Below are positions 37,789-47,373 of a DNA stretch of 64,000 nucleotides, piece after piece. How positions within the stretch are numbered: position 1 is the first letter of the stretch; each line of letters opens with the position of its first letter. This DNA is from Dyella lutea (GTDB lineage: Bacteria > Pseudomonadota > Gammaproteobacteria > Xanthomonadales > Rhodanobacteraceae), in NCBI RefSeq assembly GCF_024158035.1, contig NZ_JAMZEK010000001.1:1406001-1470000 (forward strand), written 5' to 3'. The notes below the pieces were generated by a model. It was not told the DNA's origin and did no database searches. It saw only the letters and a list, made by a program, of their open reading frames with translations. Position numbers and translations under genes: made by a program.

Positions 37789-38913
37789 ATGACGCTGGGC
37801 ATCCTCGTCGCGGTCCTGCTGATCGCACTGGCCTTCACCTACATCAACGGCTTCCATGACACCGCCAACTCGATCGCCACCGTGGTGGCGACCAAGGTGC
37901 TGACGCCTGGCCAGGCCGTGCTGATGGCCGCCGTCACGAACATGGTCGGTGCGCTGTGGGGGACCGCGGTGGCGGTCACTATCGCCAAGGGCCTGATCGA
38001 TATCCACGTGGTCGACGTCGGGCCGCAGCTGCTGGTCTGCGCGCTGCTCTCGGCGATCGTGTGGAACCTCATCACCTGGTGGCTGGGACTGCCGTCCAGC
38101 TCCAGCCACGCGCTGGTGGGCGGCCTGGTCGGCGCAGCGGTGGCGGCAGCCGGCGGCAAGTTCGATGCGGTGATCTGGTCGCATGGCGGCAGCCACTGGT
38201 GGAACGGTGCCGGCGTGATTCCCAAGGTGGTGGTACCGATGGTGGTCTCGCCGCTGATGGGCTTCGTGCTCGGCTTCGCGCTGATGGGCCTGCTCTACGC
38301 GCTGTTCGCCTGGCTGGCCAACCGCACCGGCGTCCTGCGGCGTTTCGGCCGCACGCCGTTCGTCAACGCGCTGTTCGGCAAGGCGCAGATCTTTTCCGCG
38401 GCCGCGATGGGCGTCTCGCACGGCATGAACGACGCGCAGAAGAGCATGGGCATCATCGCCCTGGCGCTGGCCGGCGCCACCAGCGCCGGGCAGTTCGATC
38501 GCCTGCCGGCCTGGCTCGGCTTCCTGCGCATCACCACCGATGCCAGCCATCCGTTCGCGGTGCCGGTGTGGGTGACGGTGGTGTGCGCGCTGACCATGGC
38601 GGCGGGTACCGCCGGTGGCGGCTGGCGCATCATCAAGACGCTGGGCCACAAGATGGTCAAGCTGCACCCGATCAACGGCTTCGCGGCGGAATTCAGCTCG
38701 GCGGCGGTGATCCTGTTCGCTTCCTCGCTGGGTATTCCGGTATCCACCACGCACAACGTGTCCGCCTCGATCATGGGCGTGGGCGCGGCCAAGCGTTTCA
38801 ATGCGATCCGCTGGACGGTGGTCGAGCGCATGGTGTGGTCGTGGATCCTGACCTTGCCGGTCACCGGCCTGCTGGCCTATGCCCTGGTGCGGCTGGTGCA
38901 GGGCTGGGGCTGA
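37789..38913 (+). CDS. pit: Inorganic phosphate transporter, Pit family
   Basis: A 374-residue PiT-family cation-phosphate symporter. The two inverted-repeat signatures are FTYINGFHDTANSIATVV (near the N-terminus) and ISHGMNDAQKS-like GVSHGMNDAQKSMGI in the middle. GLPSSSSHALVGGLVG and the later STTHNVSASIMG are also typical. Shorter than E. coli PitA (499 residues), closer to the pit genes that pair with DUF47. Confidence 0.95.
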   Translation: MTLGILVAVLLIALAFTYINGFHDTANSIATVVATKVLTPGQAVLMAAVTNMVGALWGTAVAVTIAKGLIDIHVVDVGPQLLVCALLSAIVWNLITWWLGLPSSSSHALVGGLVGAAVAAAGGKFDAVIWSHGGSHWWNGAGVIPKVVVPMVVSPLMGFVLGFALMGLLYALFAWLANRTGVLRRFGRTPFVNALFGKAQIFSAAAMGVSHGMNDAQKSMGIIALALAGATSAGQFDRLPAWLGFLRITTDASHPFAVPVWVTVVCALTMAAGTAGGGWRIIKTLGHKMVKLHPINGFAAEFSSAAVILFASSLGIPVSTTHNVSASIMGVGAAKRFNAIRWTVVERMVWSWILTLPVTGLLAYALVRLVQGWG

Positions 38914-38933
38914 AGTCCGCGGTCGAGCGCCTC

Positions 38934-38966
38934 GAGGGTCGGGCGCCGTGAGGCATCCCGGCCCTC
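38934..38966. terminator. Hairpin between convergent pit and hypothetical gene
   Basis: Arms GAGGGTCGGG and CCCGGCCCTC form a stem with one mismatch, followed by TCCGTTT. It lies 20 nt after pit. The U-tract is weak. Confidence 0.45.
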
Positions 38967-38986
38967 TCCGTTTCAGGCCGCACAGA

Positions 38987-39391
38987 TCAGAGGCTGTCGC
39001 CTTCGGCGGCAATGGCCCTTTCGAGCTGATCGCCTAGCGTACCCAGCTCCAGGATCACCCGCTCCAGTTCCGCGGCGTCGAGCAGGTCGTAGGGCCGGTT
39101 CTCGCACAGGTGCAGGTAGGGCGAACCATCCAGGTCGGCGACGGCGAGGAAGCCGGTGCGCTGCTCCCAGTTGAAGCGCAGTGCGCGCTGGGCGTCGATG
39201 CCGGACAGCGGGCCGATCGGCGTGGAAATGCGAAGGAAGCGCCGGTCCGCCTCGTCTTCAAGCTCGGCCAGGTAGATGCCCTGGTGGCGGCCAGGGGCGA
39301 CCGACAGATCGAAGCTGATCAGGTAGGGGTCGTTGTTGCGCAGCGTGTGCCTTGCACCGAGGTGCGAGCGGACGGCTTCGAAGTGACGCAT
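38987..39391 (-). CDS. Conserved small protein of unknown function
   Basis: A 134-residue acidic protein with an alternating beta-alpha pattern. Striking segments are LRISTPIGPLSGIDAQRAL, GFLAVADLDGSPYLHL and an acidic C-terminal helix. The layout recalls the small YbjN/secretion-chaperone fold, but I see no diagnostic motif, so the call stays open. It is divergent from the alkyltransferase-like gene, whose preferred start is 53 nt away. Confidence 0.7.
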   Translation of the reverse strand: MRHFEAVRSHLGARHTLRNNDPYLISFDLSVAPGRHQGIYLAELEDEADRRFLRISTPIGPLSGIDAQRALRFNWEQRTGFLAVADLDGSPYLHLCENRPYDLLDAAELERVILELGTLGDQLERAIAAEGDSL

Positions 39392-39443
39392 GGCGGAGGT
39401 TTCCGTGGCAGTCTGGATCTCCTTCTACTGTGACACGGCCGCC

Positions 39444-39806
39444 ATGATCACGTCGCGTGAGCCCCTGACCGACGCCCAGCAACGCATCTACAGCGCGATC
39501 GCGGCGATCCCGCCCGGACGGGTGGCCAGCTATGGCGCCATCGCCGCCCGCGCGGGCCTGCCGGGACGGGCGCGGCTGGTCGGCCGGCTGCTCGGCGAGG
39601 TGCCGGACGACGTCGAGCTGCCCTGGTTCCGCGTGCTGCGCGCCAGCGGGCATATCGCCATGCCGCTGGGCAGTCGGGGCTTCCGCGAGCAGGCGCGGCG
39701 GCTGAAGGCCGAGGGCGTGGAGGTGGTCAACGGCCGCGTGCCGCTGTCGCGCTTCGGTCTGGACGCCGACATCGACCATGCGCTGTGGGGCATGCCCGTC
39801 GGCTGA
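39444..39806 (+). CDS. Alkyltransferase-like (ATL) DNA base-flipping protein
   Basis: A 120-residue protein with the DNA-binding domain of O6-alkylguanine-DNA alkyltransferases ([23 protein letters not shown] with Tyr and the Arg finger). The active-site PCHRV is replaced by PWFRV, so the alkyl-accepting Cys is absent, as in E. coli Atl1 (YbaZ). ATL proteins flip out alkylated guanine and recruit nucleotide excision repair. ATG 39444 is preferred because the longer reading from 39390 overlaps the divergent gene's start. Confidence 0.88.
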   Translation: MITSREPLTDAQQRIYSAIAAIPPGRVASYGAIAARAGLPGRARLVGRLLGEVPDDVELPWFRVLRASGHIAMPLGSRGFREQARRLKAEGVEVVNGRVPLSRFGLDADIDHALWGMPVG

Positions 39807-39867
39807 ATGCGCCGGATGCCGATGCGGCGGCGAGCCCGGATCCGGCAGCCGGGCTTGCCCTGTTTGC

Positions 39868-39873
39868 TACCAT
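39868..39873 (+). promoter_or_regulatory. Putative -10 element abutting recQ
   Basis: TACCAT, 7 nt before the recQ ATG. If used, transcription would begin at or next to the start codon. No Shine-Dalgarno is evident between them. Confidence 0.35.
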
Positions 39874-39880
39874 CGTGCGG

Positions 39881-41695
39881 ATGCCCGCCTCCCCGCTTCA
39901 CGTCCTCCAGTCCGTCTTCGGCTACGCCAGTTTCCGCGGCCACCAGCAGGCCATCGTCGAGCAGGTGATCGAGGGCGGCGATGCCCTGGTCCTCATGCCC
40001 ACCGGCGGCGGCAAGTCGCTGTGCTACCAGATCCCCGCCATCGTGCGGAAGGGCACCGGCGTGGTGGTGTCGCCGCTGATCGCGCTGATGCAGGACCAGG
40101 TCGACGCCCTGCACGAGGCCGGCGTGGCCGCGGCCTACCTCAACTCCAGCCTCGACACCGAGGCTCAGCGCGAGGTCGAGCGCCAGCTGATGGCCGGTGA
40201 GCTGGACCTGCTCTACGTGGCGCCCGAGCGCCTGCTCACGCCGCGCCTGCTCGGCCTGCTGGAGCGCACCGAGGTCGCCCTGTTCGCCATCGACGAGGCG
40301 CACTGCGTGTCGCAGTGGGGCCACGATTTCCGCCCGGAATACCGCGAGCTGGCGGTGCTGCACGAGCGCTTCCCGCAGGTGCCGCGCATCGCGCTCACCG
40401 CGACCGCCGACCCGCGCACCCGCGAGGAGATCGTCGAGCGGCTGGCGCTGCAGGAGGCGCGCCCGTTCGTCTCCAGTTTCGACCGGCCGAACATCGGCTA
40501 CCGGGTCAGCCTCAAGCACAACCCGCGCACGCAGCTGATGCAGTTCCTCGACGGCCACCGTGGCGAATCCGGCATCGTCTATGCGCTCAGTCGCCGGAAG
40601 GTGGGCGAGACTGCCGCCTGGCTGGCCGACGCCGGCTTCGAGGCGCTGCCGTACCACGCCGGCATGGAGGCGGCCGACCGCGCCCGCAACCAACAGCGGT
40701 TCCTGCGCGAGGAGGGCGTGGTGATGGTCGCCACGGTCGCCTTCGGCATGGGCATCGACAAGCCGGACGTGCGCTTCGTGGCGCACCTGGACCTGCCGCG
40801 CTCGATGGAGGGCTACTACCAGGAGACCGGCCGCGCCGGCCGCGACGGCCTGCCCGCCGAGGCGTGGATGATCTATGGCCTGGCCGACGTGGTGACGATG
40901 AGCCAGATGATCGCCCAGTCCGAATCGGCCGACGAGCGCAAGCGGATCGAACGGCAGAAACTGGAGTCGCTGCTGGCTTACGCCGAGGCCACCCGCTGCC
41001 GGCGCGAGCTGCTGCTCGGCGCGTTCGGAGAGCCCTACGAGGGGCCGTGCGGCCATTGCGACAACTGCGTGACGCCGCCGAAAACCTGGGACGCCACCGT
41101 GCCGGCGCAGAAGGCGCTCTCGGCGGTGTACCGCAGCGGTCAGCGCTACGGCTCCGGCCACGTCATCGACATCCTGCGCGGCATCGACAGCGAGCGCGTG
41201 GGCCAGCTCGGCCACGACAAGCTCACCACTTTCGGCGTCGGCGCCGATATGGACGAAAAAGCCTGGCGCTCGGTGTTCCGCCAGCTGCTCGCCGCCGGCC
41301 TGCTAGCCACCGATCCGGAAGGCTACGGCACGCTTCGCCTTACGGCAGCCAGCCGCGGTGTGCTCACCGGGGGCGAGCGGGTGCTGCTACGCGAGGACGC
41401 GCGTCCGGTGCGCAGCGCGCGGCGTCGCCGCGACAGCCAGCTGGTGACCGGGGCCAGCATCGGCATCGAGGCCTACGAGCAGCCGCTGTGGGACGCGCTG
41501 CGTGCCACCCGTTCGCAGCTGGCCAAACAACATGGCGTACCGCCGTACGTGGTGTTCCACGACGCCACGTTGCTGGCGATGCTGCGGGCAATGCCGAGCA
41601 ATGAGGATGAGCTCGGTTCGATCAGCGGCGTCGGCGAGGCCAAGCTCAAGCGCTACGGGCGCGATTTCCTGGCGGTGATCAACGCGGTCGAATGA
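39881..41695 (+). CDS. recQ: ATP-dependent DNA helicase RecQ
   Basis: A 604-residue 3'-5' helicase. Motif 0 is [10 protein letters not shown], Walker [13 protein letters not shown], the DEAH box [16 protein letters not shown] and motif [12 protein letters not shown]. The zinc site includes CRRELLL, then CGHCDNC. A winged-helix (RQC) region and a C-terminal HRDC domain (about 530-604, [18 protein letters not shown]) complete the usual bacterial architecture. Start ATG 39881; the frame is open to 39785 without similarity. Confidence 0.97.
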   Translation: MPASPLHVLQSVFGYASFRGHQQAIVEQVIEGGDALVLMPTGGGKSLCYQIPAIVRKGTGVVVSPLIALMQDQVDALHEAGVAAAYLNSSLDTEAQREVERQLMAGELDLLYVAPERLLTPRLLGLLERTEVALFAIDEAHCVSQWGHDFRPEYRELAVLHERFPQVPRIALTATADPRTREEIVERLALQEARPFVSSFDRPNIGYRVSLKHNPRTQLMQFLDGHRGESGIVYALSRRKVGETAAWLADAGFEALPYHAGMEAADRARNQQRFLREEGVVMVATVAFGMGIDKPDVRFVAHLDLPRSMEGYYQETGRAGRDGLPAEAWMIYGLADVVTMSQMIAQSESADERKRIERQKLESLLAYAEATRCRRELLLGAFGEPYEGPCGHCDNCVTPPKTWDATVPAQKALSAVYRSGQRYGSGHVIDILRGIDSERVGQLGHDKLTTFGVGADMDEKAWRSVFRQLLAAGLLATDPEGYGTLRLTAASRGVLTGGERVLLREDARPVRSARRRRDSQLVTGASIGIEAYEQPLWDALRATRSQLAKQHGVPPYVVFHDATLLAMLRAMPSNEDELGSISGVGEAKLKRYGRDFLAVINAVE

Positions 41696-41701
41696 GCGGC
41701 C

Positions 41702-42016
41702 TCAGGCCTGCATCGGCCAGTGCACCTCGTCTTCGTCGGTGGCGCGCGCGTGCACCAGCGCCATTTGCGGCAGGAAGCGCCAGCGCTCCAGTCGCGCCGG
41801 GAGCCTGGCGTGCGGATAGGCCTCGCGCAGCGCGGCCAGCGCCCCCTGCTCGCACTCGAACCGCCCCACTTCCTCGCATTCGCGCAGCGCACGCCAGCGC
41901 CGCCCGTGGCGGATGATGCGGAACAGACCAAGCAGCGAGGGGTACACATACTGCGCGAGCACGACGGTCACTCCGTGGGGTGGGGCGACGCAATCTAAGC
42001 AGCGGTCTGTGACCAC
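41702..42016 (-). CDS. Small conserved hypothetical protein
   Basis: A protein of about 89-104 residues. The core, YPSLLGLFRIIRHGRRWRAL followed by an aromatic/acidic stretch and LPARLERWRF, recalls short proteins conserved in Xanthomonadales. Function is unknown. Both candidate starts are GTG: 42016 (104 residues) and 41971 (89 residues). The second removes a poorly ordered leader and is at least as likely. It lies 7 nt from the recQ end, convergent. Confidence 0.6.
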   Translation of the reverse strand: MVTDRCLDCVAPPHGVTVVLAQYVYPSLLGLFRIIRHGRRWRALRECEEVGRFECEQGALAALREAYPHARLPARLERWRFLPQMALVHARATDEDEVHWPMQA

Positions 42017-42187
42017 GGCGTTATCCGTTCGCTACCCTTTGAATGGGGCGTTCAGGGATGTGATCGGCGACACGTCCCGCAGCCCCGCAGTGCGGCGCGA
42101 CCTTGCGCGGCAAACCCGCTAGGATTGCTCCGCGTCCGGCCCCGCCCCGAGTGGCCATTCCAAATCCAGAGCGAACGCGAATCCAAC

Positions 42188-43225
42188 GTGGCGACGAAGG
42201 GAAAAATCACCTCGCTCGACATCGCCTACCTGGCCGGTGTCTCCCAGGCAACCGTCTCGCGCGCCTTGCGCGGCAGCCCGCTGGTCAACGAGGAAACCCG
42301 GCGGCGTGTCGAGGCGGCGGTCAAGCAGCTCAACTACAAGGTCGACAAGAACGCCTCGAACCTGCGCACGCAGCACTCGGGCACGTTGGCGCTGCTGATC
42401 TTCGAGGACCCGACGGCCGACGATTCGCACATCAATCCGTTTTTTCTTTCGATGCTCGGCTCGATCACCCGCGCCTGCGCGCAGCAGGGCTACGACCTGC
42501 TGATCTCGTTCCAGCAGTTCTCGCGCGACTGGCACGCCGACTACGCCGACAGCAAGAAGGCCGACGGCATCATCCTGCTCGGTTACGGTGATTACCTCGC
42601 TTACCGCGATCGGCTCGCCGCGCTGGCCGCGCAGGGCACCAAGTCGGTGCGTTGGGGCGCCGTGCTGCCGGACCAGCCGGACGTGTCGATCGGCTGCGAC
42701 AACCACCACGGTGGCCGCGCGATCGGCGAGCATCTGCTCGCCCAGGGCTGCCGCAACATTGCGTTCATCGGCGACGCGTCGAATCACTTCCCGGAATTCC
42801 AGGATCGCTACCTCGGCTTCGCCGAGGCGCTGGACGAGGCCGGCCTCGAGGTCGATCCGGCCCTGCAGGTGGACGCGGAGACTACCGAGCTGTCCGGCTA
42901 CGAGGCCGCCCGGCAGCTGATCGCAAGCGGTGTCCCGTTCGATGCCGTGTTCGCCGCCAGCGACCTGATCGCCTTCGGTGCCCTGCGTGCGCTGGACGAG
43001 CACGGCCTGAAGGTGCCCGAGGACGTCGCCGTGGCCGGTTACGACGACATCCCGATGGCGCGCTTCGTCACTCCGGCGCTCACCACCGTTCAGCAGGACA
43101 CCCGCCAGGCCGGCGAGATGCTGGTGGCTGCGCTGCTGCGGATGATCCGGGGCGAAAAGGTGGAGAGCACCATCCTGCCGGTGAAGCTCACCGTGCGCCG
43201 CTCCAGCTTGCGCGCTGCGAAGTAG
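42188..43225 (+). CDS. LacI family transcriptional regulator
   Basis: A 345-residue LacI/GalR regulator. The N-terminal HTH is TSLDIAYLAGVSQATVSRAL with hinge region NYKVDKNASNLR, followed by a periplasmic-binding-like sugar domain (GCRNIAFIGD, VPEDVAVAGYDDIPMARF). The GTG at 42188 is preferred because the HTH begins 8 residues later; ATG 42125 is the longer option. No sugar operon is adjacent, so the target is unknown. It ends 12 nt from the convergent photolyase gene. Confidence 0.92.
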   Translation: MATKGKITSLDIAYLAGVSQATVSRALRGSPLVNEETRRRVEAAVKQLNYKVDKNASNLRTQHSGTLALLIFEDPTADDSHINPFFLSMLGSITRACAQQGYDLLISFQQFSRDWHADYADSKKADGIILLGYGDYLAYRDRLAALAAQGTKSVRWGAVLPDQPDVSIGCDNHHGGRAIGEHLLAQGCRNIAFIGDASNHFPEFQDRYLGFAEALDEAGLEVDPALQVDAETTELSGYEAARQLIASGVPFDAVFAASDLIAFGALRALDEHGLKVPEDVAVAGYDDIPMARFVTPALTTVQQDTRQAGEMLVAALLRMIRGEKVESTILPVKLTVRRSSLRAAK

Positions 43226-43237
43226 CCCCGCGTCAGC

Positions 43238-44760
43238 CTACAGCGCGTCGAGATCGGCCAGGTAGGTTTCGGCCTGCGCCAGCGTCGCCGCGCGCTCGTC
43301 GGTGTCCATCCGCTCCCAGCTGCGGTAGGCCATCGCCAGTCGCGGGTTGCGGCCGAAGCGCTCACGGTGGCGCACGTGGAAATGCCAGTACAGGCTGTTG
43401 AGCGGACAGGCGCGCTCGCCGTGGCGCAGCGTGTGGCGGTAGTGGCAGCCCTTGCAGTGGTCCGACTGCCGGTTCACGTAGGCGGCCGAGCCGCTGTACG
43501 GCTTGCTGCCCAGCACGCCGCCGTCGGCGAACTGGCTCATGCCGCGGGTGTTCGGCAGTTCCACCCATTCGAAGGCGTCGACGTAGATGCCCAGGTACCA
43601 GGCATCCACCTCGTCCGGATCGCAGCCGGCGAGCAGGGCGAAGTTGCCGGTGACCATCAGCCGCTGGATGTGGTGCGCGTAGCCCAGCGCGAGCGACTGG
43701 CCGATCGCCGTGCGCAGGCAGGCCATCTTCGTGTCGGCATCCCAGTACCAGCGCGGCAGCGGGCGTTCCGCGCCCAGCGCGTTGAGCGTGGCGTAGCCGG
43801 GCATGCGCGCCCAGTAGATCGCACGCACGAACTCGCGCCAGCCGAGGATCTGCCGCACGAAGCCCTCGGTCGCGGCCAGCGCCACCTCGCCGCGCTCGAA
43901 CGCCTCCAGCGCCGCATCGATCACCTCGCGCGGATGCAGCATCTTCAGGTTCAGGGCGAAGGAGAGGCCCGCGTGGAACAGCGTCGGCGATGCCTCGCTG
44001 ATCGCGTCCTGGAAACGGCCGAAATGCGGCAGGCGGTGCGCCACGAAATCACGCAGCCACGCCTGCGCCTCGCGCCGGCTCAGCGGCCAGCCGAAGGCCT
44101 TGGCCGACGGATCGCCCAGCGTCTGCACGCCGGCGTCGACGATCTCCTGCCACAGCGCGCGCAGGTCGTGCCGCTGCCAGGGCCATGCCGGCGCCGGCGG
44201 CTCGCCCGGCCACTTCTCGCGGTTCTCCGCGTCGTAGTTCCACTGGCCGCCGCGTGGGGAGCCGTCAGGCTCCAGCAGGATGCCGTCGCGTCGGCGCAGC
44301 TCGCGGTAGAAGAACTCCATCCGCGGCACCTTTTTCGCCATCCGCTTCGCCGCGTCGGCGCGCTCCAGCAGGAAGTGCTCGGCGCTCACCACGGCATGGG
44401 GCAGGCCGCTGGCGGTGAAGGCTTGGTTCAGCGCCTGCTCGACCCGCCATTCGTCCGCCTCCATCCGCTCCAGCCGCGTCGCGCCGCATCGCTCGATCAG
44501 CCAGGACAGGTTGGCAGCGAAGCTGTGCCGGTTGCGCGCATCGCCGATGCGCAGGTACTCGACCCGGTGCCCCGCCTTCGCCAGCGCGTCGCCGAACCGG
44601 CGCATCGCCGCGAAGATGCCCAGCACCTTCTGCGCGTGGTGGCGCACGTAGTCGGTCTCGCTGCGCACTTCCATCAACACGTAGACGACGTTCCCGTCCA
44701 CCGCGCGGAACCACGTGTGGCGGGCGTTGAGCTGGTCGCCCAACACCAGCCGCAGGCAGG

Positions 44761-44764
<4 letters not shown>
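43238..44764 (-). CDS. FeS-type bacterial cryptochrome/photolyase (prokaryotic 6-4 photolyase family)
   Basis: A 508-residue protein of the deoxyribodipyrimidine photolyase-related (FeS-BCP) family, whose studied members repair 6-4 photoproducts with FAD and light. The N-terminal Rossmann-like domain starts LRLVLGDQLN. The C-terminal FAD domain contains ILGWREFVRAIYWARMPGY and WVELPNTRGMSQFADGG. Four cysteines match the 4Fe-4S ligands: one in LAGCDPDEVD, then CKGC and RHGERACPL with a C-x2-C-x12-C spacing as in the Agrobacterium enzyme. The start overlaps the stop of the DUF2256 gene (ATGA). Confidence 0.94.
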
Positions 44765-44925
<161 letters not shown>

Positions 44926-45160
44926 GCGCGCATTACGCATCGCGCGCGAAAACGGATCTGTCCGGTCTTGTTCGTTTCCCGGGTCGGGCGGGCTTCACCG
45001 GTTCGATCGACCGACCCTCCGGGTTCGCGATCCGGCACGGCTCGGGCCACGATTCATCCCGCCGGATGCACTGGCCACAGCGCGGGGCCCGGAGGGAGTG
45101 AGGCATTCCGCCTTTCGGACGTACTGCGGAAGCCGCCACTCCGACCCGTGCGTCGATCGC

Positions 45161-45505
45161 TCAGATCGACTGGCCGTCCTGATCGTGCAGGCGATCCTGG
45201 TCCTTCAGCTTGTCCTGGTCGTGCAGCTTGTCCTGATCCTTCAGGCGATCCTGGTCCTTCAGCTTGTCCTGGTCGTGCAGCTTGTCCCGATCCTTCAGTC
45301 GATCCTGGTCTTTCAGCTTGTCCATGTCGTGGAGCTTGTCCTGGTCCTTCAGGCGATCCTGCGAGTGCAACTGGTCGCCCCTGGGGACGGTCGTCGGTTG
45401 CGATGTGCGCGGTGCATTGCCGCCCCTGTTCTGGGCCATGACGGCGGAAGAGGCCAGGGCCAGGGCGAGCGAGGCACCCAGAACGGACATGGTGGAGATA
45501 CGCAT
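45161..45505 (-). CDS. Secreted hexapeptide-repeat protein
   Basis: A 114-residue protein. Residues 1-24 look like a signal peptide (MSVLGASLALALASSAVMA). Residues 45-110 are eleven tandem hexapeptides of the form [RKQ]L[KH]DQD. They are grouped in an 18-residue higher-order unit (RLKDQD-KLHDQD-KLKDQD) present three times, encoded by 54-bp DNA repeats at 45176-45373. The mature protein is extremely charged and probably periplasmic or secreted. No family is recognised. The promoter region contains a perfect FNR-type site (45587-45600) spaced correctly for activation. Confidence 0.78.
   Translation of the reverse strand: MRISTMSVLGASLALALASSAVMAQNRGGNAPRTSQPTTVPRGDQLHSQDRLKDQDKLHDMDKLKDQDRLKDRDKLHDQDKLKDQDRLKDQDKLHDQDKLKDQDRLHDQDGQSI
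45176..45373 (-). repeat. 54-bp tandem coding repeats (18-bp subunits)
   Basis: The DNA of the hexapeptide region repeats every 18 bp, with a stronger 54-bp period. On the plus strand the unit reads as alternating GTCCTG/ATCCTG and CTTCAG/GTGCAG blocks. Such arrays can change copy number by slippage. Confidence 0.85.
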
Positions 45506-45561
45506 GGTGACGATCCTCGGTAGGTCAAGTGGATGTCCGCGACATGTCGCGACAAGGGAAG

Positions 45562-45567
45562 TCTAGG
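45562..45567 (-). promoter_or_regulatory. Putative -10 for the hexapeptide-repeat gene
   Basis: On the minus strand TAGACT lies with its centre about 31 nt from the centre of the FNR-type site, the spacing of a class II FNR promoter. A transcript would start about 50 nt before ATG 45505. Confidence 0.4.
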
Positions 45568-45586
45568 AAGCCGACACCCGTGCATC

Positions 45587-45600
45587 TTGATATCGATCAA
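45587..45600. promoter_or_regulatory. Perfect FNR/Anr-type binding site
   Basis: TTGATATCGATCAA matches the FNR consensus TTGAT-N4-ATCAA at all ten defined positions. It lies in the 229-nt divergent gap between the hexapeptide-repeat gene and the outer-membrane protein gene. Candidate -10 boxes lie about 31 nt from its centre on each side (TAGACT minus, TAACCT at 45622-45627 plus). Confidence 0.7.
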
Positions 45601-45734
45601 AGGCACGTGTTCGCCGCTCACTAACCTCTGGATGCGGGTTTCCCCATGCACGAGTTCGTCCTGCGCGAGCCGTGCCATGGAAGCACGCAGCTACATGCCC
45701 CGCTCCCCTATCCATAAGAAGAAGGACTTCCGTC

Positions 45735-46571
45735 ATGAAATACGGCAAGGTAATCCATCTGGCTCTCATCGCCGGCCTGCTCGCCGGCGCGGCTCCGCTG
45801 GCGAGCGCGGCCGATGAAGGCAGCCCCTATGTCAGCATCGGTGCGGACTACAGCAGCGGCAAGTACGGGCTGGATACCCGCACGAACATCTGGGATGTCC
45901 CGCTGAGCGTCGGTTACAAGGGCAGCGCATGGTCGGCCAGCCTCACGGTGCCGTATCTGCACGTGTCGGGTCCCGCGAACGTCATCCCGGGCATCGGCGT
46001 CGTAAGCAACTCCAATCCGCAGGGGCGCGGTCGCGGCCGTGGCGGCACGGGGGGCGTCACGCCTTCCACGACGATCTCTGGCACGGCATCAGGCATCGGC
46101 GACGTGGTTGCACAGGCCACGTACCACGCCATCGAGAACCGGGACGCGGGTTTTGGCCTGGATCTCACCGGCAGGATCAAGTTCGGCACGGCCAGTGCCG
46201 ACAAGGGACTGGGAACGGGCAAGAGCGACTACACCGGTGCCGTCGACATCTACAAGACACTGGGCGCGGCATGGACGGCCTTCGGCGGCGTGGCCTATAC
46301 CGATTTCGGCAGCTCCAGCTACATCCGGTTGAACAATGTCTGGAGCGCCAATGCAGGGATCGACCATGCGTTTGGCCAGGGCGACAGCGCGGGGCTGTAT
46401 CTGTTCTACCAGGAACGCGCCGCCGACACCGCCTACGCGCGCCGCGAAGCATCGCTCTACTTCAACCACAAGGTCAGCGAGCACTGGGGGCTGCGTGGGT
46501 ACGTACTGGGCGGGTTTGCGGACGGCAGCCCCGACTATGGCGCGGGTATGTCGGCGCGGTTCTCGTTCTAG
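45735..46571 (+). CDS. Outer membrane beta-barrel protein (putative transporter)
   Basis: A 278-residue protein with a signal peptide (HLALIAGLLAGAAPLASA, cleavage near residue 23) and repeated amphipathic beta strands ending in a terminal Phe (SARFSF), the signature for outer-membrane insertion. It resembles bacterial outer-membrane proteins annotated as transporters of the phenol meta-pathway type, so the substrate is not defined. A Gly/Arg-rich loop (QGRGRGRGGTGG) is unusual. ATG 45735 is preferred; the frame is open from 45672. The perfect FNR-type site lies 135 nt upstream, so anaerobic regulation is likely. Confidence 0.83.
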   Translation: MKYGKVIHLALIAGLLAGAAPLASAADEGSPYVSIGADYSSGKYGLDTRTNIWDVPLSVGYKGSAWSASLTVPYLHVSGPANVIPGIGVVSNSNPQGRGRGRGGTGGVTPSTTISGTASGIGDVVAQATYHAIENRDAGFGLDLTGRIKFGTASADKGLGTGKSDYTGAVDIYKTLGAAWTAFGGVAYTDFGSSSYIRLNNVWSANAGIDHAFGQGDSAGLYLFYQERAADTAYARREASLYFNHKVSEHWGLRGYVLGGFADGSPDYGAGMSARFSF

Positions 46572-46699
46572 CGACGATCGCGTTCCTTGCCCCCGATCCG
46601 CTTCGCTTGCTGGCCGGGGGCACGACTCCCGTTTCCGCCGCGCAGCCCGGCGGCCCGATCGCCGACGCCGCGGACGCAGGGGCGACGGCGACGCGACCG

Positions 46700-47155
46700 T
46701 CAGCCGGTGAACTCGGCGATATCGCCGGGTTTGCGCAGCATCTTGTTGACCTCACCGGCGTGCAGTTCCTCGGCGGCGATCAGTTCGCGCGCGTATTCCT
46801 CCAGCAGCACCGACTTGCCAGCCACCAGTTCCAGCAGTTCGTAGTAGGCCGCCAGTGCCAGCTTCTCGTGCTCCAGCGACTCGCGCAGGATCGGCCCGAT
46901 GTCGTGCTGGTGGGTCTCCAGCAGCGGCCCGATGCCCAGCGACGGATGGCCGCCGAACTGGGTGATCAGCTCGCCGGCACGCCGCGCATGCAGCAGACTC
47001 TCGTCGGCCTGGCCGGACAGCCAGCTGACGATCGGGATGCGGTTGTAGCCGTAGATCATCAGCGCGTAGTGCGTGTAGCGCACCACGCCGGCCAGTTCCA
47101 GCTCGAGAATGCGGTTGAGCAGCGCGATGGCGCGTTCCTTGTCCTGCAGTTGCAT
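46700..47155 (-). CDS. Ferritin-like (bacterioferritin family) protein
   Basis: A 151-residue four-helix protein. The Glu/His ligands expected of a ferritin-like di-iron site appear in ELELAGVVRYTHYALM, LLHARRAGELI, LEHEKLALAAYYELLEL and AEELHAGEV. It probably stores iron or detoxifies peroxide; the haem Met of classical bacterioferritin is not obvious. ATG 47155 follows GGAGGAG. The 128-nt convergent gap to the outer-membrane gene holds only a weak CCCCC/GGGGG dyad (46589-46623) without a U-tract. Confidence 0.87.
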   Translation of the reverse strand: MQLQDKERAIALLNRILELELAGVVRYTHYALMIYGYNRIPIVSWLSGQADESLLHARRAGELITQFGGHPSLGIGPLLETHQHDIGPILRESLEHEKLALAAYYELLELVAGKSVLLEEYARELIAAEELHAGEVNKMLRKPGDIAEFTG

Positions 47156-47373
47156 GGCAGGCTCCTCCTTGTCGACAGGATGGATGGCGGTCGCCGCCGG
47201 TCGCGGCAACGTCCTAGCCTACTCTTCCGGCAGGGCGGTCGTTCCGGTGGCGGTGATCCGACCGGGTCGATCGCTGCTTGCCCCGGCTATTCTTTGTGCG
47301 AATGGTGGAGCAGCGGCACTGCTTTTCGGCCCCGCCGGAGCCGCTGCGCGGCCCAATCGAGGTGATGCGAGCC

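Noticed and set aside
46589-46623. CCCCC/GGGGG dyad as a terminator after the outer-membrane gene
   Set aside because: The loop is about 19 nt and there is no U-tract, so it is too weak to list as a terminator.
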